This document shows positions 16,613 through 23,363 of a stretch of DNA of 36,474 nucleotides, piece by piece (position 1 is the first letter of the stretch; each line of letters opens with the position of its first letter). This DNA is from Acidobacteriota bacterium (GTDB taxonomy: Bacteria > Acidobacteriota > Terriglobia > UBA7540). The notes below the pieces were generated by a model. The model saw nothing but the letters and a program-made list of their open reading frames with translations. It ran no database searches and was not told the origin of the DNA. The position numbers and the translations under genes were made by a program. The stretch covers positions 1-36,474 of the forward strand of contig JAKAWN010000019.1 in NCBI GenBank assembly GCA_021827245.1, in the 5' to 3' direction.

Positions 16613-17104
16613 ATGCTGAGATCTCCGAGACTCGCAATGAACCGCCAGATATTCTTGCTGGCCGCCGGCAACCTGCTGATCGGAGTGGCCGCGGCAGTGG
16701 CGGCGAGCCAGCCGATCTATAACGATCACGCCAATGCTCGCCAGGATATTGCCGCTGCGGTTGCGGAGGCGTCGAAAACGGGCCGGAACATCGTGCTGAT
16801 TTTCGGCGCCAACTGGTGACCGGATTGTCATGCGCTGGATGCGCAGATGCATAAGCCCGGTCTCGCTCGCCTGATTGCGAGGGACTTCGTGATCGTCAAG
16901 ATTGACGTCGGAATCTTCAACAAGAATCTCAAGATCAGCAAGGAATACGGTGTGCCCATCAGCAAAGGCATTCCCGCCATGGCTGTGCTCGACCCGTACG
17001 GGAAACTGCTTTACGCGCAAAGCCAGGGCCAGTTCGCCAACGCCCGCGCGATGCCCTACCAGGATTTCACCGAGTTCTTCGAGAAGTGGAAGCCGAAAAG
17101 GTGA
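16613..17104 (+). CDS. Putative selenoprotein: exported thioredoxin-fold protein with UxxC motif (in-frame TGA at 16817-16819)
   Basis: One frame runs from ATG 16613 to the stop at 17102-17104, interrupted only by a TGA at codon 69. The context is G-A-N-W-[TGA]-P-D-C-H-A-L-D. In thioredoxin-like relatives this reads W-C-x-D-C-x-x-L-D, so the TGA sits exactly at the first redox cysteine while C72 remains. Residues upstream include a hydrophobic signal sequence (LLAAGNLLIGVAAAVAA) and the first strand NIVLIFGANW. Downstream follow the helix, the strand VIVKIDVG, a cis-proline loop K-G-I-P-A-M-A-V-L-D and the C-terminal helix, all intact. A hairpin with SECIS geometry begins right after the TGA. 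Read through, it gives a 163-residue protein with Sec69. ATG 16637 is an alternative start. A nonsense mutation or base-call error remains possible. The gene converges on mnmG with 27 bases between stops. Confidence 0.8.
16817..16860 (+). promoter_or_regulatory. SECIS-like stem-loop for UGA recoding
   Basis: Just after the TGA (16817-16819) the RNA can fold as follows. CCGG 16820-16823 pairs with CCGG 16857-16860; 16825-16828 with 16851-16854; CA 16829-16830 with UG 16848-16849; UGCGC 16831-16835 with GCGCA 16841-16845. The apical loop UGGAU (16836-16840) remains. Small bulges are C16850 and GA 16846-16847. The 16-base distance from UGA to loop and a G among the first two loop bases match the known bacterial SECIS rules for SelB binding. 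The pairing was worked out by eye. Confidence 0.65.
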
Positions 17105-17131
17105 ATGTGGACCGGCTGGAAGCATCTGCGG

Positions 17132-19147
17132 TTACGCCTGGGGCTGTTCGGCGCTGCGCCGCTGGAAGATTTCGATATAGACGTTGACCAGCGAGACGGC
17201 GGCGGGAGTAATGCCGGGGATGCGGAGAGCCTGGCCGAGGGTGACCGGGCGGACGCGGGTGAATTTCTCTACTACTTCGCGCGATAGGCCGGAGACCTTG
17301 CCGTAATCGAACCATTCCGGGATGCGGCGCTGTTCGGCGCGCTTCATGTGCTCGATGTGCTTTTCCTGCTGGGCCAGGTAGCCTTCGTACTTGAGATCGG
17401 TTTCAATGCGGCGGGCCTCTTCGCGAGCCATCAACGTTGCCAGCCCGTCGCCGTTATGCGCTGCGATGGGTTCGCTGCCGATCTCGCGCAGGCCTTCGTT
17501 GATCCATTCCATCAGATCGTTGATTCCGAGTTCCGGCCGCTTCAGCAGTTGAGAACCGCTGAGCGGCGGGGGTGCGTTGACCTGGCCGCCGTTCATGAGC
17601 CCAAGGCGGGGGTAAATCTCGCGGCCGGCGCGCGATTGGGGATCGAGCCGCGTTTCGAGCAGGAATCGCGTGGCGGCGGAGATCCGCCGCTGCTTGCGGA
17701 GAAAGTCGTCGTAATCCTTCTGCCTGATGGTGCCTACCTTATAGCCGATCGGCATCAGGCGCTCATCGGCGTTGTCGATCCGCAAATGCAGGCGAAACTC
17801 GGCGCGCGATGTGAACATGCGGTAGGGCTCATCCACGCCTTTGTTGACCAGATCGTCGATCAGAATTCCCGTGTAACCCTCGGTGCGCCCGATCACCAGC
17901 GGTTCGCGGCACTGGACGCGCAGCCCGGCGTTGATGCCGGCCATGATACCCTGGCAGGCGGCTTCTTCATAGCCAGTGGTCCCGTTGATCTGGCCGGCCA
18001 GAAACAGGTTCTGGATCTTTTTTGTTTCAAGCCAGGGACGAAGTTCCGTCGGCTGGACCATGTCATATTCGATGGCGTAGCCCGGCCGGATCATCTCCGC
18101 GTTTTCGAGCCCCGGGATCGATTTCACCATGGCTACCTGAACGTCGATGGGCATCGACGTGGACATTCCGTTGACATAGATTTCATTCGTATCCAGACCT
18201 TCGGGCTCAAGGAAAAGCTGGTGGTGCGGCTTCTCCGGGAACTTCACGATCTTGTCTTCAATGGACGGGCAATAGCGCGGGCCAATTCCCTTGATCTGCC
18301 CGGAATAGAGAGGCGAACGGTGGATGTTCTCGCGAATCGCGCGGTGCGTTTCGTCGTTGGTAAAAGTGATCCAGCAGACGGTCTGCTCCTGGGTGATGGC
18401 GCACGTCCGGAAGCTGAAAGGCGTGGGGACTGGATCGCCGGGCTGCACCTTGAACTGCGAAAAGTCGATGGTGCGGCGATCGAGCCGGGGAGGCGTGCCG
18501 GTCTTCAGGCGGCCCACTTCAAATCCCATCCGTCGCAAAGCTTCGCCCAGCATCACGGCCGGAGGCTCGCCCGAGCGCCCCGCGGGATACTTCTGCTCGC
18601 CGCAGTGGATGAGGCCGTTCAGGAAAGTTCCGGTGGTGACGACCACCGCACCGGCTTCTACCGTCCGGCCATCACGCAATAGGACGCCACGAACGCGCCG
18701 CCGGGGCTGACTTCCATCGGCCGCGGGCGATGGACGCGAGTTCGCTTCTTCCAGAATCAGGTCAATGACTTCCGCCTGCTTGATGCGCAGGTTGGGTTCC
18801 TTTTCGAGCACCTGGCGCATCTTGACGCGGTAGAGCTTCTTGTCGGCCTGAGCGCGCGGCGACCAGACAGCCGGGCCGCGGCTGGTGTTGAGCAGCCGGA
18901 ACTGGATGCCCACGGAATCGATCACTTCGCCCATCACGCCGCCCAGCGCGTCCACTTCGCGCACCAGGTGGCCCTTGGCAATGCCGCCCACGGCGGGATT
19001 GCAGGACATCTGGCAGATCAGGTCCAGGTTGATGGTGCAGAGAGCAGTCTTCAGCCCCATGCGCGCCGCAGCCATCGCGGCTTCCACGCCCGCGTGTCCC
19101 GCGCCGACCACAACCACGTCGTATTTTTCTGTAAAACTGGAAACCAT
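17132..19147 (-). CDS. mnmG: tRNA uridine-5-carboxymethylaminomethyl modification enzyme, FAD-dependent
   Basis: The 671-residue protein is a full-length MnmG (GidA). The FAD-binding dinucleotide motif is V-G-A-G-H-A-G at 14-20, followed by the hallmark [15 protein letters not shown] and R-E-V-D-A-L-G-G. The middle contains [15 protein letters not shown] and [15 protein letters not shown], and the C-terminal domain that binds MnmE is present. With MnmE it installs the carboxymethylaminomethyl group on U34 of tRNAs using glycine, methylene-THF, FAD and GTP. ATG 19147 is preferred because [11 protein letters not shown] then begins near residue 5 as in relatives; ATG 19177 would add ten unconserved residues. 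A 444-codon frame antisense to it is a composition artefact. Confidence 0.95.
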   Translation of the reverse strand: MVSSFTEKYDVVVVGAGHAGVEAAMAAARMGLKTALCTINLDLICQMSCNPAVGGIAKGHLVREVDALGGVMGEVIDSVGIQFRLLNTSRGPAVWSPRAQADKKLYRVKMRQVLEKEPNLRIKQAEVIDLILEEANSRPSPAADGSQPRRRVRGVLLRDGRTVEAGAVVVTTGTFLNGLIHCGEQKYPAGRSGEPPAVMLGEALRRMGFEVGRLKTGTPPRLDRRTIDFSQFKVQPGDPVPTPFSFRTCAITQEQTVCWITFTNDETHRAIRENIHRSPLYSGQIKGIGPRYCPSIEDKIVKFPEKPHHQLFLEPEGLDTNEIYVNGMSTSMPIDVQVAMVKSIPGLENAEMIRPGYAIEYDMVQPTELRPWLETKKIQNLFLAGQINGTTGYEEAACQGIMAGINAGLRVQCREPLVIGRTEGYTGILIDDLVNKGVDEPYRMFTSRAEFRLHLRIDNADERLMPIGYKVGTIRQKDYDDFLRKQRRISAATRFLLETRLDPQSRAGREIYPRLGLMNGGQVNAPPPLSGSQLLKRPELGINDLMEWINEGLREIGSEPIAAHNGDGLATLMAREEARRIETDLKYEGYLAQQEKHIEHMKRAEQRRIPEWFDYGKVSGLSREVVEKFTRVRPVTLGQALRIPGITPAAVSLVNVYIEIFQRRSAEQPQA

Positions 19148-19209
19148 CGCCCCAGATTCCCGAGAGATACAAACCATTATTTTAGCAGGATGTCAGGAGG
19201 GATTCAGCT

Positions 19210-19272
19210 TTAGTCGTAGAGCAGGGCAAGCATGAGATCGACTCTGGCGGTGTGACAAAGGGTGATGTAGCC
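19210..19272 (-). pseudogene. Decayed 3' end of an ADOP permease gene
   Basis: Translated leftward, the stretch reads G-Y-I-T-L-C-H-T-A-R-V-D-L-M-L-A-L-L-Y-D-stop. The C-termini of the two intact ADOP permeases in this window read [20 protein letters not shown]-stop and nearly the same. The match covers the conserved A-x/K-V-D...A-L...Y end and the stop. The DNA also aligns (GCAGGGC, CATG, GATCGACT, TGGCGG). No further ADOP sequence is recognisable beyond about 19272, so this is the remnant of a lost or rearranged copy. Confidence 0.65.
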
Positions 19273-19306
19273 TCCTGCCGGCATGCTCGAGACGAGCGCA
19301 GATCTC

Positions 19307-19455
19307 CGGTTCGTTTTTCGGTTCGTTCCGGTTCGTTTTTTATGCACTCTAGTGTTTTCAACAACTTCGGTAGGTTCGTTTTCGGTTCGTTTGGCCGTTT
19401 TCCCGGTTCGTTTTTCAGGCCGATCCTTTGTTTTCAGTAAATTCTACGGTTCGTT
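19307..19455. repeat. Seven copies of GGTTCGTT, helically spaced
   Basis: The octamer GGTTCGTT, mostly preceded by C and followed by T-runs, starts at 19308, 19320, 19330, 19373, 19384, 19405 and 19448. The intervals 12, 10, 43, 11, 21 and 43 are close to multiples of about 10.8, so all copies would lie on one face of the helix. The same-phase T-tracts may also bend the DNA. There is no long spacer repeat as in CRISPR and no coding function. It could be an operator or iteron-like protein-binding array, or slippage-generated low complexity. Confidence 0.7.
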
Positions 19456-19860
19456 TTGCAAGAAAGAATTCTTTTTGTCTCACATTTTTAATGCCAAACC
19501 AGCCGCCCTTGCATTTTCAACAGCTTATCCTCGAAATAGCAGTCTGGCTGGACTGTCAATCTTTTCTCGGGCATCTCAGCCAGCCGCCATTCCCCGCCGG
19601 CCGATCTCGTACTCTAGACTAGCATGGTAGCCGTTGTTTGTCAAGCAAATTCGCGCCGCAAATTCGTGCGAAAATTCTGCCGCAGCGCCGCGCAACGAAA
19701 TTCCGAGTTCTTAGTTTTGCGTTATGAGTTCTGAGTTGGGAATTGCGTAACCAAGGGCTTTGAGTTCTGAATGACATGCGGAAGTTTCGTCATTGACCGT
19801 GGCCTTGTTCAATATCAAAGGGTCGAAGGAGAGAGCGGGCTTGTCCGCGCGATGGTTTGG
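19456..19860. other. Low-complexity AT-richer intergenic stretch
   Basis: No gene is seen. The stretch contains a direct repeat of GCAAATTCG (around 19648 and 19662) and imperfect GAGTTCTGAGTT-like repeats between 19700 and 19770. The composition is visibly lower in GC than the neighbouring mnmG gene. It separates the octamer array from the nuclease cassette and is probably part of the same accessory insertion. Confidence 0.4.
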
Positions 19861-20814
19861 CTAGCCTGGGTCTGGAAATCTAAAGGAGCCCTGCTCTTCA
19901 GCAGGCAGTGGGGGCAAATAGGGTACGCCCGAATCCAGCCTTGTGGCCGCGTCCGAGACCTGACTTTGCAATTTCTGGAGACCCTTCGTCTGACCGCTTG
20001 AGTCTATGCTCATGAGGGAGGAAACAATTTGGACAGTGGCCTCGTGGTTTCGCTCCGCCGGGTTACAGAACCGGACGTGTTCCTCGAGTTCTGCACTGCA
20101 TACAGCCCTCAGAACACGAACGGCCTTGTCCCGTAGGGCGCCGCGCGTCTCAAGCGATATGCACTGCCAGTCAAGAAATGTCTGGCTGAGCAGTTCGCTG
20201 ATGGAGGCTCGCTCAGCCTGCCTCACGATGAGCGAGACCACTGTAGGCAGCAAATACAAAGCGAGCTCTCCGTCCGTTGTGTGGGCGTCAGCAACAACTA
20301 GCCAGGGGACTTGGTGCACCGGGGGAGTCTTGAATCCCCTCCTAAAAACCTCGTTCAACTTTGGGTCTTCGAACGAGCCTGCTACCAAGAGCGTGTCACT
20401 GCCTAGAGAAAGCACCGGTATTCTGGGGTCTTCATTGAAGAATCTACGTACCCTCTCGATCGCTTCTTCGAGATAGCAGTACGCAACTTGCACGGTAGCT
20501 GTTTCAGGATCGGGAAATTGGATGCCCGTCACGCGCTGTATATCCCTTGGCTTTACCACGCCAATGAACTTCCTATAGGCACGTAACTGCTCGACCTCGA
20601 CATTGAACCCAGACTTACACTCCCAGAGGACCGCGCAGTTTGACCCGGTGGAAAGTGTGATGACGTCGGGCTTCACGACAGACGCCTGTTCTGTGAGGAT
20701 GTGGTGATCGATCCCTGCAACGCGGTAGCCGCATTCCAGCAAAGGCGACGGCCACGGCGGTATCTTCTTGCAGAAACCACATACTGCGTTGACGGGAATC
20801 AGGCTTCTTTGCAC
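19861..20814 (-). CDS. Putative PD-(D/E)XK (RecB-like) nuclease, second gene of a two-gene cassette
   Basis: This 317-residue protein is of unknown family. Residues 48-80 carry a nuclease-like pattern: K-P-D50-V-I-T-L, then after 14 residues W-E65-C-K67-S-G, then Q76-L-R-A-Y80. This matches D...ExK followed by the QhxxY helix motif of RecB-like enzymes. A CxxC pair (C12, C15) lies in front. The middle (100-210) is mixed alpha/beta with L-L-V-A-G-S-F-E-D, and the C-terminus is helical. It begins with GTG 20814, which overlaps the end of the upstream gene by 16 bases, so translation is coupled. GC is lower than in the flanking genes, suggesting transfer. The nuclease fold is inferred from motifs only; function in defence is a hypothesis. 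Confidence 0.6.
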   Translation of the reverse strand: MQRSLIPVNAVCGFCKKIPPWPSPLLECGYRVAGIDHHILTEQASVVKPDVITLSTGSNCAVLWECKSGFNVEVEQLRAYRKFIGVVKPRDIQRVTGIQFPDPETATVQVAYCYLEEAIERVRRFFNEDPRIPVLSLGSDTLLVAGSFEDPKLNEVFRRGFKTPPVHQVPWLVVADAHTTDGELALYLLPTVVSLIVRQAERASISELLSQTFLDWQCISLETRGALRDKAVRVLRAVCSAELEEHVRFCNPAERNHEATVQIVSSLMSIDSSGQTKGLQKLQSQVSDAATRLDSGVPYLPPLPAEEQGSFRFPDPG

Positions 20815-21944
20815 TGGTCAAAGACGGTAGCCCGCTCGAATTTGAAATAGACCGACGGGTCAAGGTGCTCCTGGACAACGCGCAATATCCTGGCTACCGA
20901 GTTTCCGCAACTGCCCCTGAAAAGGTAGATCACTAGGTGCGTGGGCGTAAATTCTAGCCTCAATCGGCTTGCGCTGTGGAGGTCGACGACTTCGGCCCTG
21001 ACGAAATCTCTTTCTTCGTGTGTTACCACGCCCCAGAGCCTAGTCTGCTCTCGACATGACAGGATTTCTTTAGCGAACCCTGGAAAGTCAAGTACCGGTT
21101 CTGAGAATTCCAACGTCAGCGGGTAACCCCGAAGTTCATCCCCATTGTTTCCGCGGACAAATGCCAAACTAAGTTCCTCCTCCAGTGTCTGGATCATTTC
21201 CGCGTATAGATTAACGAGGTGGTTAACCGCGCCGAGGTGAAGTGAGATTGAATTCCCGGTCGCCATAATCCTTCCCGAAGCGTTTAGTTCATTTTGTATG
21301 AACGTGCCCGACGTGGGATCTGAAACTGAGTACTTAATCGCCGAAAGACACAACATCGGGCTAAAGGCCTTGCTGGAAAGATGCTCAAAGAGCCTGTCGC
21401 CTCGGTTTCCCCGGTAACGTGTTTTGAAAACCACACCTTGGTCCTTCGCTTGTTGCGGCGCGGCCTCGGACAAGAATAACTCCTGGTCGAAATCTACGCT
21501 GAAGCCCAAGAACTGGCGGCCCTTGCGAAGGTGCGACAGGATTTGGCTCGGCAGCCATGCGTAGTCAAGGTTCCAGGACTTGCGGACCAACTCATCCAAG
21601 TATGCTTGGGCAGGGTCAATATTGGCTGTGGTGTGGACGACCCAGAATCGCGGGTTGAGGAGGTCAATAAAAAAACGCGTGTCTTCCTTCATGAGGACGG
21701 CGAGGGAAGGATCGTCAGTCGCTTCCACCCTGAAGCCAAAGCGCTTCTCGATGTTGCCGAGCACACTCGCGGCGCTAGCCTGGCTTGGGGCGTCACCGTT
21801 TAGGTCATGCGCCTCCACGATATACGTCTTCAACGGACCCTTACCCGCCGCGAATTCTTCTGTCCACTCAAAGTGAACGGTCACGTTGTGCAGGTGGCGG
21901 TCGAAAATCTCAGCCATCTCTGCTCTGTTCATGGTTTTGGCCAA
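20799..21944 (-). CDS. Unrecognised 381-residue protein, first gene of the nuclease cassette
   Basis: I do not recognise this family. The protein is soluble, with no signal peptide or membrane helix. The N-terminal half is mixed alpha/beta: residues 35-45 TYIVEAHDLNG; 90-105 RFFIDLLNPRFWVVHT, with an N-P-R-F-W-V-V-H core. A central acidic/aromatic part includes LGFSVDFDQELF. Around 225-260 a helix-rich stretch has L-H-L-G-A-V-N-H-L-V-N-L-Y-A-E-M-I. The C-terminus is again strand-rich (LRLEFTPTHLVIYLFRG). It could be a sensor or specificity partner of the nuclease that overlaps it. TTG 21944 has GGAGG eight bases upstream; ATG 21932 is the alternative. Composition resembles the downstream gene and differs from the flanks. 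Confidence 0.65.
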   Translation of the reverse strand: MAKTMNRAEMAEIFDRHLHNVTVHFEWTEEFAAGKGPLKTYIVEAHDLNGDAPSQASAASVLGNIEKRFGFRVEATDDPSLAVLMKEDTRFFIDLLNPRFWVVHTTANIDPAQAYLDELVRKSWNLDYAWLPSQILSHLRKGRQFLGFSVDFDQELFLSEAAPQQAKDQGVVFKTRYRGNRGDRLFEHLSSKAFSPMLCLSAIKYSVSDPTSGTFIQNELNASGRIMATGNSISLHLGAVNHLVNLYAEMIQTLEEELSLAFVRGNNGDELRGYPLTLEFSEPVLDFPGFAKEILSCREQTRLWGVVTHEERDFVRAEVVDLHSASRLRLEFTPTHLVIYLFRGSCGNSVARILRVVQEHLDPSVYFKFERATVFDQCKEA

Positions 21945-22522
21945 GCTCCTTTCCTCCCATTATAACCATCCGGACATGGGGTGGAGCAAAGTATCTCACA
22001 TGCACACCGTAATTCCAAGGCCCCGACGCGGGCAGCGTATGCTCCAACACGGGCGGGCCGTCGGCTTGTCTCGTATCGCAGTTTTTGCGGTGTGTGCGGG
22101 TGCCGAGAACGTGGCGTCTGGGATTTCTGCGCGGCAACCGACCCCTCACCCGGCCGCTGGCGCGGCCACCCTCTCCCGGAGGGCGAGGGCTAAGGATACA
22201 GAGTCAAAAACCTCACCTGCTTGCTGGCACGGAGGCCCTCCGACAAACGAGAAGGCACAAAGCAGAAGGCGAAAAGCCGACGCTGGGGGCGTCGCGGGTG
22301 CGGAGTGCGTTTGAACCCGCGAAGGGCCGTAAGGTCAAAAGGCGGGCCTTGCGCTCCTATACCAGAGCCGGGCGGGTATAAAACCCGCCCCTACAAATGC
22401 CGCTTGGGTAGGCGCGACGGTGTTGTTTCCGTCGCGGGGTTTTCAAAATCCCACGACACACAAGGCAGTGTGGCGGCTGCCAAGACTTTCGAAACAGTGC
22501 GTGAAAGTTGAGCATAGTTTCC
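21945..22522. other. Repeat-filled intergenic region
   Basis: No gene is seen in these 578 bases. Besides the promoter of the cassette (near 21950-22000), it holds a GC-rich inverted repeat at about 22142-22192. There CCTCACCCGGCCGC...GCGGCCACCCTCTCC is followed by GGAGGGCGAGGG, a type of extragenic repeat common in bacterial genomes. Further right is the structured element at 22369-22440. Stacked repeats at a gene boundary are typical of places where accessory DNA has come and gone. Confidence 0.5.
22369..22440. repeat. Structured dispersed element, copy 1
   Basis: Two hairpins in tandem. The first pairs GGGCGGGT 22370-22377 with ACCCGCCC 22383-22390 around ATAAA. The second pairs GCGACGG with CCGTCGC near 22416-22437. 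A related element lies at 30125-30192, with sequence changes that largely keep the pairing. Confidence 0.6.
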
Positions 22523-23185
22523 TCATTTCACCAGCCAGCCGTCCTGCAGCTTGATGATGCGATTGCCGTAGGCTGCCCAGGTTTCGTTGTGGGTTACCTG
22601 AACGACGGTTGTGCCCTCATTATTCAATTCCTTGAATAGGTCCATGATTTCCTTGCCCTGGCTGGAATGAAGATTGCCAGTGGGCTCGTCGGCAAGAATC
22701 AGACTGGGATTGGCGATCACGGCCCTTGCGACGGCGATAAGCTGCTGCTGGCCACCGGAGAGCTGGCTCGGATAAAGATCCTTCTTGCCAACGATCTGGA
22801 AACGATCAAGCGTATCGGCAACCAGGGCCTGGCGCGCAGAGGATTTAATGGTGCGATAGGAAAGCGGAAGGTCGAGGTTCTCGGCAACGGTCAGACCGTC
22901 GAGCAGGTGATATTGCTGAAACACAAAGCCAATATACTTCTTGTTCAATTCGGCGCGCTTTTTGGGGTTCAGCTTATGCACGCCGTGACCGAGAAAGAAG
23001 TATTCTCCGGTGAAGTCGCCATCGAACATGCCGAGAATGGACAGCAGCGTCGATTTGCCCGCGCCCGAAGGTCCCATGACGGTGACAAAATCACCTTCCT
23101 TGATTTCGAGATCAATGCGCCGGAGAACCCAGTACCTTCCCGCGCCCAACGGATAGGATCTTTCAACATTGCGGAGTTCAATCAT
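22523..23185 (-). CDS. MacB/LolD-type ABC transporter ATP-binding protein (unusual D-loop)
   Basis: The 220-residue ATPase contains Walker A G-P-S-G-A-G-K-S at about 39-46, Q-loop F-V-F-Q-Q-Y, signature L-S-G-G-Q-Q-Q and Walker B L-I-L-A-D-E-P-T. The D-loop reads G-N-L-H-S where the sister ATPase in this window and most relatives read G-N-L-D-S. The H-loop V-T-H-N is normal. Type VII (MacB-like) ABC ATPases pair with FtsX-domain permeases, and one lies 178 bases upstream in the same direction. It is the last gene of the leftward export cluster. The His for Asp change may weaken cross-talk between the two ATP sites, or this subunit may work in a heterodimer. Confidence 0.9.
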   Translation of the reverse strand: MIELRNVERSYPLGAGRYWVLRRIDLEIKEGDFVTVMGPSGAGKSTLLSILGMFDGDFTGEYFFLGHGVHKLNPKKRAELNKKYIGFVFQQYHLLDGLTVAENLDLPLSYRTIKSSARQALVADTLDRFQIVGKKDLYPSQLSGGQQQLIAVARAVIANPSLILADEPTGNLHSSQGKEIMDLFKELNNEGTTVVQVTHNETWAAYGNRIIKLQDGWLVK

Positions 23186-23219
23186 CCAGTCAGACCTTGT
23201 GGAATTGATTTATCGCCTC

Positions 23220-23363
23220 ATCGAGCGATCTGATGATTGAAAGATTTCGTCATTGAGCGATTGCCCGATTGTTTTCCTTGAAGCAATAATTAAATGGCCC
23301 GATGAACCGATCGTTCAATCCTTCAAATCACCCAATCATCAAATCTCGCAATCACTAAATAAC
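23220..23363. repeat. Short-period CAATC/GATTG-type repeats in permease-ATPase spacer
   Basis: Many near-copies of CAATC, CAAATC and the reverse GATTG occur every 7-12 bases, for example 'TTCAATCCTTCAAATC' and 'CCCAATCATCAAATC' at 23310-23350. The equivalent spacer at 27275-27411 has the same texture. No coding or clear hairpin structure was found. Confidence 0.55.

Noticed and set aside
16817..16819. TGA reassigned as Trp or another amino acid throughout the genome
   Set aside because: Other genes in the window use TGA as a normal stop (for example the EVE, UDG and GldG-like genes), so only local recoding makes sense.
17348..18682. Long open frame antisense to mnmG (444 codons)
   Set aside because: It is a shadow of the high-GC mnmG gene; its product has a biased, domain-less composition and no ribosome site.
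19182..19364. Small minus-strand frame of 60 codons upstream of mnmG
   Set aside because: It is in a different frame from the ADOP relic, has no ribosome site, and covers the octamer repeats.
19307..19455. CRISPR array
   Set aside because: The repeat unit is only 8 bases and the spacing varies from 10 to 43. There are no uniform spacers and no cas genes.
19148..19860. Replication origin next to mnmG with iteron-like repeats
   Set aside because: mnmG adjoins oriC in some bacteria, but I found only one weak DnaA-box-like word (TTATCCTCG near 19524) and no dnaA, dnaN, rsmG or parAB genes nearby.
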